A DNA stretch of 29,339 nt, taken from contig CBFDUE010000025.1 of the NCBI GenBank assembly GCA_965613025.1, positions 1 to 29,339 on the forward strand. The letters are read 5' to 3'. The notes under the pieces are model-generated. The model made no database searches. It had not been told where the DNA came from and worked only from the letters and a program-made list of their open reading frames with translations. Positions 1 to 7,890 of this stretch are shown here, in pieces (within the stretch, counting starts at the first letter, position 1; each line of letters opens with the position of its first letter). The DNA is from CAYTXJ01 sp965613025 (GTDB lineage Bacteria; Desulfobacterota; DSM-4660; Desulfatiglandales; JALVMZ01). The translations under genes and the position numbers were made by a program.

Positions 1-10
1 ATAAAAGGTA

Positions 11-40
11 TGAGATTGCTTCGCTTCGCTCGCAATGACA
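11..40. repeat. REP-like short palindromic repeat
   Basis: The stretch carries ATTGC and GCAAT arms around a TTCGCTTCGCTC core. From memory, this resembles a short dispersed palindrome of the CATTGCGAGCGAAGCGAAGCAAT type seen in intergenic regions of many bacteria. It has no coding potential of its own. Only one copy is visible in this window, so its repeat status here rests on resemblance. Confidence 0.45.
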
Positions 41-51
41 GGGGTCTGGTC

Positions 52-79
52 TCCGACCCGGAGGGTCATCCGACCCGGA
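52..79. repeat. 11-bp direct repeat, two copies
   Basis: TCCGACCCGGA occurs at 52-62 and again at 69-79, a period of 17 bp. It lies between the REP-like palindrome and the miniature-element fragment upstream of leuC. Function is unknown; it may be debris of stacked repeat insertions. Confidence 0.5.
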
Positions 80-80
80 A

Positions 81-124
81 GGGGGTGTAACCCCCAGTGT
101 AAAAAGGGGTTATACAAAGCTTTT
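81..124 (+). repeat. Partial copy of the 120-bp miniature element, upstream of leuC
   Basis: This matches the right-hand part of the element seen complete at 20562-20681 and near-complete at 29230-29339. It has the GGGGGT-GTAA-CCCCC hairpin, then AGTGTAAAAAGGGGTTAT, then CAAAGCTTTT where the complete copy ends CAAAGCTCTC. The left half, with the GAGAGCTTTGAA palindrome, is absent and replaced by unrelated repeat-like sequence. It ends about 28 bp before the leuC start codon, so it forms part of the upstream region or leader of the leu-ilv operon. I could not identify a convincing sigma-70 promoter here. Confidence 0.7.
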
Positions 125-152
125 AAGATAGTGTATGGAGTAGGGTTTTATT

Positions 153-1412
153 ATGGGAATGACAATTACCGAAAAGATCCTGGCATTGCACTCTGGAAGG
201 AGGAATGTGCGGCCAGGAGAATTCATTGAGGCGGAGGTCGATTTAGTGCTTGCAAATGATATCACAGCACCCATTGCCATAGAGGTATTTAGGAGACTTG
301 GAGGGAAAAGGCTCTTTTCAGCGGATAGAGTTGTTTTAGTTGCAGATCACTTTGTCCCAAACAAGGACATTGCCTCTGCTGAACAGATACGGATGATGAG
401 AGAGTTTGCAATGGAATATTCTATAAAGAACTATTTTGAACTGGTAGATTCGGGAATAGAGCATGTAATATTGCCTGAAAAGGGTCTTGTAAGTTCCGGG
501 GATCTGGTTGTAGGAGCTGACAGTCATACCTGCACCTACGGTGCCTTAGGCGCCTTTTCAACAGGGGTCGGAAGCACTGATCTGGGAGTTACCATGGCCA
601 CAGGAAGAATATGGCTGAGGGTGCCTCATTCCATAAAGATTGTCTATAAGGGAAGGCCTGGGAGATGGATAGGAGGAAAGGATCTGATCCTTGCTACATT
701 AAAAATTCTAAAAGTAGATAGTGCAATATACAAAGCTCTTGAGTTTGCAGGAGAGGGTATCAGATATCTTTCTATGGCAGACAGATTCACAATGGCAAAT
801 ATGGCTGTTGAGGCAGGCGCAAAGAATGGCATATTTGAACCTGATAATATCACCATAGAATATCTCAAAGACAGAATAGATGCACCATATAAGATGCTCA
901 ATAGCGACAGAGATGCCCAATATGAAAAGGTGATTGACATAGATCTACATTTAATGGAACCTCAGATCGCCTTACCTCATAGCCCTGATAATGTGGTTCC
1001 TGTTTCAAAGGTAAAAGACGTAAAAATTGATCAGGTCTTTATTGGGTCATGTACCAATGGGAGAATAGAGGATCTCAGGGTTGCCTCTCAGGTGCTTAAA
1101 GGGAAAAAGGTCTTAAATGGGCTTAGACTTATTATTATACCAGGATCTCAGCAGATATATAAAAAGGCGCTTTCAGAGGGCCTCTTGGATATCTTTCTCA
1201 ATGCAGGTGCCATCATTTGCCCCCCTACCTGTGGCCCATGTCTGGGGGGGCATATGGGGCTTTTGGCAAAAGGAGAGGTGTGTCTTTCCACCTCTAACAG
1301 GAATTTTAGGGGTAGAATGGGACATCCAGAAAGCGAGATATATCTCTGCGGGCCTGCAGTTGCAGCGGCCTCATCCATTACAGGTAAGATAACTTCTCCT
1401 GAGGAGCTCTAA
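153..1412 (+). CDS. leuC: 3-isopropylmalate dehydratase large subunit
   Basis: Aconitase-family enzyme that, with LeuD, isomerises 2-isopropylmalate to 3-isopropylmalate in leucine synthesis. The 419-aa length is right for the prokaryotic/archaeal-type LeuC (about 420 aa), which is shorter than the enterobacterial form. The [4Fe-4S] ligands are visible at C300 (SCTNG) and C360/C363 (CPPTCGPCLGG). The conserved GADSHTCTYGALGAFSTGVGSTD block is also present. The start chosen is ATG 153, with GGAG at 137-140; ATG 159 is an alternative two codons in. The gene is first in leuC-leuD-ilvB-ilvC-leuB, and leuD follows one base after its stop. A homoaconitase role is conceivable for this subfamily, but leuB, leuD and ilv neighbours make the leucine role far more likely. 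Confidence 0.95.
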   Translation: MGMTITEKILALHSGRRNVRPGEFIEAEVDLVLANDITAPIAIEVFRRLGGKRLFSADRVVLVADHFVPNKDIASAEQIRMMREFAMEYSIKNYFELVDSGIEHVILPEKGLVSSGDLVVGADSHTCTYGALGAFSTGVGSTDLGVTMATGRIWLRVPHSIKIVYKGRPGRWIGGKDLILATLKILKVDSAIYKALEFAGEGIRYLSMADRFTMANMAVEAGAKNGIFEPDNITIEYLKDRIDAPYKMLNSDRDAQYEKVIDIDLHLMEPQIALPHSPDNVVPVSKVKDVKIDQVFIGSCTNGRIEDLRVASQVLKGKKVLNGLRLIIIPGSQQIYKKALSEGLLDIFLNAGAIICPPTCGPCLGGHMGLLAKGEVCLSTSNRNFRGRMGHPESEIYLCGPAVAAASSITGKITSPEEL

Positions 1413-1413
1413 G

Positions 1414-1950
1414 ATGAAGGCAGAATGGTTCAGGATAAGAGGAAGGGTATGGAAATTGGGTGATAATATTAATACGGATCTTATTATCCCTTCCCGTTAT
1501 CTAAACACCTCCTCAAAAGAGGAGCTCTCTAAGGGGTGCTTTGCTGATCTCATACCCGATTTCTGCTCCAAGGTATCAAAGGGAGACATTCTGGTTGCAG
1601 GTAAAAATTTTGGCTGCGGATCATCCAGAGAGCATGCCCCTCTGGCTATAAAGAGTTCAGGGATAGAGTTAATAATTGCCAAGAATTTTGCAAGGATATT
1701 CTATAGAAATGCCTTTAATATCGGATTACCCTTACTGGAGTCCTATGAAGTTCTAGAGCTTGTTGAAGAAGGGGATATTATTGAAGTGGATCTTAAAGAG
1801 GGGCTAATTATAAGAGACAAGGATAGAAAGAGCTTTTATGCCCATCCCATTCCCAGATTAATGCAGCAGATTATCAGAGCAGGCGGACTCGTTGAATATA
1901 TACAAAGTAAGAATCCATATAAAGGGGGAGGTGGATTATCATCAGAGTAA
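1414..1950 (+). CDS. leuD: 3-isopropylmalate dehydratase small subunit
   Basis: Swivel-domain partner of LeuC. The 178-aa protein shows the family hallmarks GDNINTDLIIPSRYL near the N terminus and GKNFGCGSSREHAP around residues 62-75. The latter is the substrate-binding loop of the LeuD/aconitase swivel domain. The start ATG lies one base after the leuC stop, so the two are translationally coupled and presumably made in equal amounts. The C-terminal codons encode a glycine-rich tail (KGGGG) whose DNA doubles as a very strong Shine-Dalgarno sequence for ilvB. The tail may therefore be shaped by that overlapping signal as much as by protein function. Confidence 0.95.
   Translation: MKAEWFRIRGRVWKLGDNINTDLIIPSRYLNTSSKEELSKGCFADLIPDFCSKVSKGDILVAGKNFGCGSSREHAPLAIKSSGIELIIAKNFARIFYRNAFNIGLPLLESYEVLELVEEGDIIEVDLKEGLIIRDKDRKSFYAHPIPRLMQQIIRAGGLVEYIQSKNPYKGGGGLSSE
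1924..1943 (+). promoter_or_regulatory. Strong ribosome binding site facing AUU/AUC codons (probable ilvB start)
   Basis: GGGGGAGGTGG at 1924-1934 is a near-ideal Shine-Dalgarno sequence and is followed directly by ATT (1935), ATC (1938) and ATC (1941) in the ilvB frame. That frame opens only at 1923, after a TAA at 1920-1922. It contains no ATG, GTG or TTG until 1977. Residues encoded between 1938 and 1977 (IIRVKGVEIFIRS) match the expected N-terminal helix of acetolactate synthase. Initiation at AUU or AUC, as known for infC, would explain this. The exact codon is inference. Confidence 0.55.
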
Positions 1951-1976
1951 AGGGAGTAGAGATATTTATCAGATCT

Positions 1977-3626
1977 TTGATGGAAGAAGGTGTGGATACC
2001 ATCTTTGGTTATCCTGGTGGTGCGGTGATTGATATCTACGATGGTCTTATAAGGAGTCCTATAAATCATATATTGGTACGTCATGAACAGGGTGCGGTTC
2101 ATGCGGCAGATGGCTATGCAAGGGCATCAGGTAAGGTGGGAGTCTGTATCGTTACATCTGGACCAGGGGCTACCAATACAGTAACAGGGATAGCCTCTGC
2201 CTATATGGATTCAAGTCCAATAGTGGTCTTCACCGGACAGGTGCCCACCTCAATGATTGGGAATAATGCCTTTCAGGAAGTAGATATAATAGGGATCACT
2301 AAGCCATGCACTAAACGCAATTACCATGTAAGGGATGTGGACTGCCTTAAAAGGATAATTAAAGAGGCATTCTATGTGGCAAGATTAGGAAGGCCCGGGC
2401 CGGTATTGGTTGACATACCCAAAGACATAATGACAAAGGAGGCAGATTATAGAGAAACGGATGATATAGGGCTTAGATCCCGTGGACCTATATCCATACC
2501 TGACATAGAACAGCTTGAGAGGGCAGTAGAGCTAATAAAGAGTGCAGAAAGACCTCTTATCCTCTCTGGAGGTGGAGTTATCCTTTCAGGTGGTTCAAAG
2601 GAATTGAGAGCCTTTGCAAGGGGTATAGTTTCACCTGTTGCCTCTACCCTTATGGGGCTTGGGACATATCCACCCGATGGCAGGCTCTGGCTTGGGATGA
2701 TAGGAATGCATGGCACATATTGTGCAAACATGGCATCGGCATATTGTGATCTTCTGATTGCAATAGGGGTAAGGTTTGATGATAGGGCTACTGGAAGAGG
2801 TGATACCTTCGCCCCTAATGCTAAGATAATCCATATGGATATTGATCCTACCTTTGTTCATAAGAATATATCTGTGGATGTATCTATAGTGGGTGACTGT
2901 AAGGTGACATTGAGTATGCTGAATGAGATGTTAAAAGGGGTGGATATGTCCACCTTGAATGTCAAAAGGGAGGCATGGCTTTCACAGATACAGAAATGGA
3001 AAGACACTAATCCCCTTACTTATAGACAGGGGGATTCCATTAAACCCCAATTTGTCATTGAAAAGCTCTATGAACTTACCAGAGGAAATGCCGTTGTGGC
3101 AACAGAGGTAGGACAAAATCAGATGTGGACTGCGCAGTATTATCATTTCAGGCGACCCAATGCATTAATAACCTCAGGGGGGCTTGGATGCATGGGCTTT
3201 GGACTCCCTGCTGCTATTGGTGCTCAGATTGCAAGACCCAGTGATCTGGTGATAGATATCGCTGGCGATGGAAGTATCCAGATGAATATTCAGGAGCTTG
3301 CCACAGCTGTCCAATATAGCCTCCCCATAAAGGTGGTGATATTAAATAATGAATATCTGGGAATGGTAAGACAATGGCAAGAGCTATTTTACAACAGAAA
3401 CTATGCCTTTACAAAGTTAGAGGCCAGCCCTGATTTTGTAAGACTTGCGGAGGCATATGGTGCTGTAGGGTTCAGGGCAAATAGGGTGGATGAGGTGATC
3501 CCTGTGCTGAAGAAGGGATTAAGTATGGATTGCCCGGTGGTTATGGATTTTCATGTGGAAAGGGAAGAGAATGTCTTTCCTATGGTGCCTGCCGGAGCTT
3601 CCATAACTGAAATGCTTACAGTCTAA
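1977..3626 (+). CDS. ilvB: Acetolactate synthase, catalytic (large) subunit
   Basis: ThDP-dependent enzyme that condenses two pyruvates to acetolactate (or pyruvate with 2-oxobutyrate) at the start of valine/isoleucine synthesis. Visible features are the FGYPGGAVIDIYD start, the catalytic glutamate in VRHEQGAVHAADGYAR, and the ThDP/Mg motif GDGSIQMNIQELATAVQ continuing to LNNEYLGMVRQWQ. The interval starts at the first conventional codon (TTG 1977, then ATG 1980). The real protein probably begins about 12-14 codons upstream at an AUU/AUC codon behind the strong site at 1924-1934, because the conserved KGVEIFIRSL helix lies there. Its 5' end overlaps leuD. The regulatory ACT subunit ilvN, usually next, is absent: ilvC follows 13 bp downstream. 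Confidence 0.95.
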   Translation: MMEEGVDTIFGYPGGAVIDIYDGLIRSPINHILVRHEQGAVHAADGYARASGKVGVCIVTSGPGATNTVTGIASAYMDSSPIVVFTGQVPTSMIGNNAFQEVDIIGITKPCTKRNYHVRDVDCLKRIIKEAFYVARLGRPGPVLVDIPKDIMTKEADYRETDDIGLRSRGPISIPDIEQLERAVELIKSAERPLILSGGGVILSGGSKELRAFARGIVSPVASTLMGLGTYPPDGRLWLGMIGMHGTYCANMASAYCDLLIAIGVRFDDRATGRGDTFAPNAKIIHMDIDPTFVHKNISVDVSIVGDCKVTLSMLNEMLKGVDMSTLNVKREAWLSQIQKWKDTNPLTYRQGDSIKPQFVIEKLYELTRGNAVVATEVGQNQMWTAQYYHFRRPNALITSGGLGCMGFGLPAAIGAQIARPSDLVIDIAGDGSIQMNIQELATAVQYSLPIKVVILNNEYLGMVRQWQELFYNRNYAFTKLEASPDFVRLAEAYGAVGFRANRVDEVIPVLKKGLSMDCPVVMDFHVEREENVFPMVPAGASITEMLTV

Positions 3627-3639
3627 GAGGAGGTGGATA

Positions 3640-4707
3640 ATGGCAAGATTCAACTTTGGTGGTGTTATAGAAGAGGTGATAACCTCAGAAGAATTCTCCT
3701 TAGATAAGGCAAAGAGAGTTTTAAGGGATGAAATAGTATCGGTTTTGGGATACGGTGTCCAGGGGCCTGGTCAGGCCTTAAGCCTTCGTGACAACGGTAT
3801 AAATGTAATAGTGGGGCAGAGAAAGGGGACAGATTCTTGGCAGAAGGCCATATCTGATGGCTTCATACCTGGAAAGAGTCTATTTTCATTAGAGGAGGCC
3901 GCAGAGCGGAGTACAATTGTGATGTTTTTGGTGTCTGATGCCGCACAGATGGAGGTCTGGCCCAAGATAAAGGATTGTTTAAAAGAGGGAGATGCCCTCT
4001 ACTTTTCCCATGGATTTTCCATTGTATATAGGGAACTTACGGGGGTGAATCCTCCAGAATATGTGGATGTGATAATGGTTGCTCCAAAGGGGTCGGGTAG
4101 AAGCCTCAGAGAGAACTTTCTAAGAGGAAGCGGTATCAATTCCAGCTTTGCTATATTTCAGGACTATACCGGCAGGGCAAGGGAGAGGACCCTTTCAATA
4201 GGTATTGCCATAGGATCTGGATATCTTTTTCCCACCACCTTTGAAAAGGAGGTCTATAGCGACTTAGTAGGTGAAAGGGGAGTTCTTATGGGCTGTCTTG
4301 CAGGGGTTATGGAGGCACAGTATGAACTGCTCAGAAGGCATGGACACTCACCCAGTGAGGCCTTCAATGAGACTGTAGAGGAACTCACCCAGAGTCTAAT
4401 AAGGCTTATTTCGGAAAATGGTATGGACTGGATGTTTTCTAACTGCTCTACTACTGCTCAGAGAGGAGCATTGGACTGGAAAGATACCTTTAAAGAGGCG
4501 GTTAGACCGGTCTTTGAGAAGCTCTATGAAAGTGTGGCCTCTGGCAAAGAGACAAAGAGAGTCTTAGAGATGAATAGACTACCCGATTATAGAGAAAGGC
4601 TGAAAGAGGAGTTGGACAGGATGAGAAACTCTGAGATGTGGAAGGTAGGAGAGGTGGTAAGATCTCTTAGGCCTGAAAGGAGAGCTAAAGGCAGCAAGGA
4701 GGATTGA
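3640..4707 (+). CDS. ilvC: Ketol-acid reductoisomerase, short plant/Bacteroidetes-like form
   Basis: Converts acetolactate or acetohydroxybutyrate to the dihydroxy-acid using NAD(P)H and Mg2+. The N-terminal Rossmann domain has GYGVQGPGQ at residues 37-45, and the cofactor loop is GQRKGTDSW at 59-67. The C-terminal knotted domain has the metal-binding helix LVGERGVLMGCLAGVMEAQYE. At 355 aa, with GYGVQGP and an MFSNCSTTAQRGALDW segment, it resembles the roughly 350-aa Bacteroidetes/plant-like branch. The common 330-aa bacterial class I enzyme typically reads GYGSQGHA. It lies in the leu-ilv operon, has GAGGAGG ahead of its ATG, and is followed two bases later by leuB. The branch assignment comes from memory and is less certain than the enzyme call. 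Confidence 0.95.
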   Translation: MARFNFGGVIEEVITSEEFSLDKAKRVLRDEIVSVLGYGVQGPGQALSLRDNGINVIVGQRKGTDSWQKAISDGFIPGKSLFSLEEAAERSTIVMFLVSDAAQMEVWPKIKDCLKEGDALYFSHGFSIVYRELTGVNPPEYVDVIMVAPKGSGRSLRENFLRGSGINSSFAIFQDYTGRARERTLSIGIAIGSGYLFPTTFEKEVYSDLVGERGVLMGCLAGVMEAQYELLRRHGHSPSEAFNETVEELTQSLIRLISENGMDWMFSNCSTTAQRGALDWKDTFKEAVRPVFEKLYESVASGKETKRVLEMNRLPDYRERLKEELDRMRNSEMWKVGEVVRSLRPERRAKGSKED

Positions 4708-4708
4708 G

Positions 4709-5782
4709 ATGGAATATGATATCGCCCTTATTCCAGGAGATGGAATAGGCCCTGAAGTGATGGCTGAGGCACATAAGGCCCTTTTGGCAATAGAAGAGGT
4801 CCTTGGAATTCGGTTTAATTTTACTGAGTATGATTTGGGAGGAAAGAGGTATCTTTCAGATAAGACCCTTTTGCCAGATCATATCATAAGAGAGTTGAGA
4901 CAGATGAATGCCATACTCTTAGGTGCCATAGGGCATCCAGAAGTAAGACCTGGTATATTGGAGCGGGAGATATTGTTAAGGCTTCGGTTTGAACTTGACC
5001 TCTATATCAATCTCAGACCCGTAAGACTCTACCCTGGGGTATATACACCGCTTAAGGATAAGGGGCCTGAAGATATTAACTACGTGGTTATAAGGGAAAA
5101 TACAGAGGGTCTATATGCTGGAGGTGGTGGAATCTTTAAGAAGGGAAGTAAGGATGAGATTGCAATTCAGGAGTCCATAAATACCAGAAAGGGTGTTGAA
5201 AGATGTATCCGTTTTGCCTTTGAATATTGCACAGAAAGGAATGAAAAAAGGCGTATTACCCTATGTGGAAAGAGTAATGTGCTCATATATGAGTCAGATC
5301 TATGGGTAAGGGTATTTGAGATTATAGGCCGTGAATATCCTGATATAGAAAGGGATTACCAGCATGTGGATGCCCTCTGTATGTGGCTTATAAAAAATCC
5401 TGAAAGATTTGATGTCATTGTAACAAATAATATGTTTGGTGACATAATAACAGATATAGGTGCAATAATACAGGGTGGATTGGGAATAGCTGCTGGAGGA
5501 AACATAAATCCCGAAAGAATAGGCATGTTTGAACCTGTGGGAGGATCTGCACCCAAATATGCAGGCAAAGGAATAATCAATCCCTTGGCAGCTATATCAT
5601 CTGCCCAGATGATGCTCAGTTACTTAGGAGAAGATGAGGCAGCATCTGTTCTTGAATATGCCATAAAGGAGGTCGCAGGAAAAAGGCTTTTGAGCCTTGA
5701 GGCTGGGAAGATGGGGTTTTCCACCTCGCAAGTAGGTGACTTAGTGGTTCAGTGTATACGGGGTGATAATCTAAAGAGATAG
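4709..5782 (+). CDS. leuB: 3-isopropylmalate dehydrogenase
   Basis: NAD-dependent oxidative decarboxylase of leucine synthesis, in the isocitrate/isopropylmalate dehydrogenase family. It shows the IPGDGIGPEV N terminus, the substrate loop LEREILLRLRFELDLYINLRP, VIRENTEGLYAGGG, the Asp-rich metal site TNNMFGDIITDIGA, and EPVGGSAPKYAGKGIINP. The LLLRLRFELD substrate region resembles the actinobacterial LeuB/tartrate dehydrogenase-like type more than the E. coli type. Operon context decides for LeuB; a tartrate or isocitrate dehydrogenase is the less likely alternative. The 357-aa length is normal. It is the last gene of the operon, and its final 34 bp overlap the 3' end of the convergent Yip1-like gene, so no terminator separates them. 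Confidence 0.92.
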   Translation: MEYDIALIPGDGIGPEVMAEAHKALLAIEEVLGIRFNFTEYDLGGKRYLSDKTLLPDHIIRELRQMNAILLGAIGHPEVRPGILEREILLRLRFELDLYINLRPVRLYPGVYTPLKDKGPEDINYVVIRENTEGLYAGGGGIFKKGSKDEIAIQESINTRKGVERCIRFAFEYCTERNEKRRITLCGKSNVLIYESDLWVRVFEIIGREYPDIERDYQHVDALCMWLIKNPERFDVIVTNNMFGDIITDIGAIIQGGLGIAAGGNINPERIGMFEPVGGSAPKYAGKGIINPLAAISSAQMMLSYLGEDEAASVLEYAIKEVAGKRLLSLEAGKMGFSTSQVGDLVVQCIRGDNLKR

Positions 5783-6282
5783 AGAAGGAGCCCTATAAAG
5801 AGTCCCTGAACGATCCAACCAATGAGGCATACAATAAGTGCCCTTAAGGTGCTTTTATAATCTAATGCCTGTCTAACAGCCACAACCATTGCCATAAGCG
5901 ACCATATTCCTGCAATAATAAATATTAAGTTGGCAATGGGAGGGATCAGCCCTAATATCCTTATTATGCCTGGTGAGCTTGCAAAACCAATGGTTCTAAG
6001 TAGTTGTCCATAGTCTGCCTCTGTCTGAGGTTCAGGAAGAAGACGAGTTCCTATAAAGTATGTAAGATATGCCCATATCAGCCATCCGATAATTGAAAGT
6101 ATGGTCCCAAGCACTATGGCATTTAGATGACCAAATCTGGCACTTCCAATACCGGCAGCAAGGGAGCTGAAGACCACAACTAAGAATGCCTGATATATGG
6201 CCCCCTCATCCCTTTCAACCTCTTCATAGAGGTCTATATCCAATTTAGATGCTCTTATCATCCTGTTAATCAAAGGGTCCAT
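5749..6282 (-). CDS. Yip1-family integral membrane protein
   Basis: The 177-aa protein has a short cytoplasmic N terminus with acidic residues (DIDLYEEVERDEGA), then about five hydrophobic segments. These include one near residues 29-48, a pair around 55-80, one near 110-130 and one near 150-170. The layout and the FASSPGIIRILGLIPPIANLIFIIAGIW stretch (about 101-128) fit the Yip1/YIPF-like family of small bacterial membrane proteins of unknown role. It starts 15 bp after the stop of the second YkgJ-type gene and is probably the last gene of that operon. Its stop lies inside leuB on the other strand. No catalytic residues are apparent, and family assignment is by hydropathy and pattern only. 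Confidence 0.65.
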   Translation of the reverse strand: MDPLINRMIRASKLDIDLYEEVERDEGAIYQAFLVVVFSSLAAGIGSARFGHLNAIVLGTILSIIGWLIWAYLTYFIGTRLLPEPQTEADYGQLLRTIGFASSPGIIRILGLIPPIANLIFIIAGIWSLMAMVVAVRQALDYKSTLRALIVCLIGWIVQGLFIGLLLYLFRLSPRIH

Positions 6283-6297
6283 AACAAAACCCTCTTT

Positions 6298-7059
6298 TCA
6301 AGAAGTCTTAAAAAGTGAGGACCTTCTGCCATAGAATATATAGAGCAACCAATCCGTAGAGAAGTTTAAAAAGGCATCATCAACGGAAACCATATCTTTT
6401 AGAACCGATTCCTCTATCTGAAAACGTCTTAAGAACCTCTTATCAAATACAAGCTCCCTGAATCTGTCCATATCATATGAGGCAATGTAAAATATCCTCA
6501 TCTTCTCTTTAAGCCCTTCCACGTGCTTCAGGTTTTTATAATCTGTGACAATCTCCATCCAGTGATCATTCATCTTAAAATAGTAAAGGAGTCCTTCATT
6601 CTTAACCCACTCTGCAACTTTCCATTCCCTCTGCGATTCATCAAGACCCAGACAATGTGATTCTTTTACAATATAGTATCTCTCCCTTACCCTATCCTCT
6701 CCCTGCACCTTGGTGCTTGCCCGTGCAAGAGGATATATCCTGCAGGCAGAGGGTCTGTCTTCATATACAGAACAGCCCGCATCTGTAACAAATGGGCATC
6801 GCCTTTCCTTTTCATCCTTCATCTTGAGTATGACCCTGGGAAATGGATTGGGAAACTCCATCTTTATATCAGTAAATCTATCTAAGAATTCCCCACTTTT
6901 CATGCCAAGTCTCTTTTTCAGCCTTAAGATATCATATGGAGTAAGATGCAGATTAAGGGCTCTACAACATCTGGTCCAGCACCTCAATCCCTTGTGACAT
7001 TCAAATCTAAAACTATCTCCCTCAAGCGGTATGAGTTCAGCTTCTGGCCTCTCTTCCAT
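6298..7059 (-). CDS. YkgJ-type (CxxCxxCC) cysteine-cluster protein, copy 1
   Basis: The 253-aa protein belongs to the YkgJ/UPF0153 family of putative zinc or iron-sulfur binding proteins. Conserved cysteines occur as C21-x5-C27-x3-C31-C32, then CPFVTDAGC, then RPSACRIYPLA. The TPYDILRLKKRLGM helix between the clusters is typical. It is a paralogue of the upstream gene: both share the cysteine spacing, the central PF-V-T-x-G-C block and the C-terminal LDRFREFVF-like and SxDWLxxxL segments. Its ATG lies inside the last 23 bp of that gene, so they are coupled. The family is proposed to act in protein modification or metal handling, but the function is not established. It is cytoplasmic, with no signal peptide. 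Confidence 0.8.
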   Translation of the reverse strand: MEERPEAELIPLEGDSFRFECHKGLRCWTRCCRALNLHLTPYDILRLKKRLGMKSGEFLDRFTDIKMEFPNPFPRVILKMKDEKERRCPFVTDAGCSVYEDRPSACRIYPLARASTKVQGEDRVRERYYIVKESHCLGLDESQREWKVAEWVKNEGLLYYFKMNDHWMEIVTDYKNLKHVEGLKEKMRIFYIASYDMDRFRELVFDKRFLRRFQIEESVLKDMVSVDDAFLNFSTDWLLYIFYGRRSSLFKTS

Positions 7060-7795
7060 CCTGCTTCCTTAGGTATTTCTCCTTAACTGGAAATAGAAGC
7101 TGACCCAATAGGCCAAATTTAATCCAGTCAAGGGAAAACTTTAAGAGCTCCACATCATCGCTCTGAATCAACCTGATCCTCTCTTCACTGATCTTAAATC
7201 TATCAAAAAAGCTGCTTTGAAAGACGAACTCACGAAATCTGTCCAGATTGTATAGTGCCATAAAGACCATCTTGAATATAGCAGGATTGTCAATGTCCAG
7301 ATCCATTGCCTGAAGGGGGATGGTTACCTGGGAAAGCGCCCTGTTCATCTCTTCATAGGGGACCATGCCCTGATCCACTATATATTCCCCTATCTCCCAT
7401 ACCTCTTTCTCATTAAGCCCTTTACATCTTGAAGGGTCAGAGATTATGCGATATGTGCCATCTTCATTTACATCCAATGGATACATCCTGCACGACCATG
7501 GCCTATTTATATACACAGTGCATCCGTTTTCAGTTACAAATGGGCATCTCTTATTTTCTGAATCCATCTTAAGAAGAACAAGAGGAATGACCTTTTTCCC
7601 CTTAGGTATAACTACAGTGTATTTATCAATAAACTCATCAGAATGTATCCCTAAATGACTTTTCAGCCTCAAGACATCATAAGGGGTGAGTGCCACATTG
7701 ACATCCTGACAGCACTGGGTAAAACACTCTATCCCTGGAAAACATCTAAAGGTGATTCTGTCTTCAATATCCAGCCTTTGAATTGTATCATTCAT
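7037..7795 (-). CDS. YkgJ-type (CxxCxxCC) cysteine-cluster protein, copy 2
   Basis: The 252-aa protein is a tandem paralogue of the next gene downstream. Cysteines are at C18-x5-C24-x3-C28-C29, then CPFVTENGC and RPWSCRMYPLD, followed by a further CKG motif that copy 1 has as CLG. The spacing of the two cysteine groups is the same in both proteins, so a duplication is the simplest explanation. It is the first gene of a three-gene minus-strand unit (two YkgJ-like genes, then Yip1-like). That unit diverges from ndk across about 95 bp, where a weak minus-strand promoter can be drawn. A metal cluster is expected from the family; the substrate or partner is unknown. Confidence 0.8.
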   Translation of the reverse strand: MNDTIQRLDIEDRITFRCFPGIECFTQCCQDVNVALTPYDVLRLKSHLGIHSDEFIDKYTVVIPKGKKVIPLVLLKMDSENKRCPFVTENGCTVYINRPWSCRMYPLDVNEDGTYRIISDPSRCKGLNEKEVWEIGEYIVDQGMVPYEEMNRALSQVTIPLQAMDLDIDNPAIFKMVFMALYNLDRFREFVFQSSFFDRFKISEERIRLIQSDDVELLKFSLDWIKFGLLGQLLFPVKEKYLRKQDGREARS

Positions 7796-7832
7796 ATCCG
7801 TCTCCTAAAAAATGATTGACCTTGATGGGCAC

Positions 7833-7861
7833 ATATAACAATATCCATAAAGCTTGGTCAA
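7833..7861 (-). promoter_or_regulatory. Candidate sigma-70-like promoter for the YkgJ operon
   Basis: On the minus strand TTGACC (7856-7861) is followed after 17 bp by TTATAT (7833-7838); shifting one base gives TATATG with an 18-bp spacer. It lies about 40 bp upstream of the first YkgJ start codon, in the interval shared with the divergent ndk gene. The -10 match is weak. Confidence 0.3.
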
Positions 7862-7890
7862 ATAAATTTGAAAGGGGGGTATAGCAAAAA

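Noticed and set aside
1..60. tRNA or other RNA gene at the window start
   Set aside because: The GC-rich palindrome cannot be folded into a cloverleaf and has no conserved T-loop or D-loop; it fits a REP-like repeat better.
5749..5782. Frameshift or mis-annotated end of leuB because it overlaps the opposite gene
   Set aside because: Both reading frames end naturally, and LeuB has normal length and C terminus; a true convergent overlap is the simpler reading.
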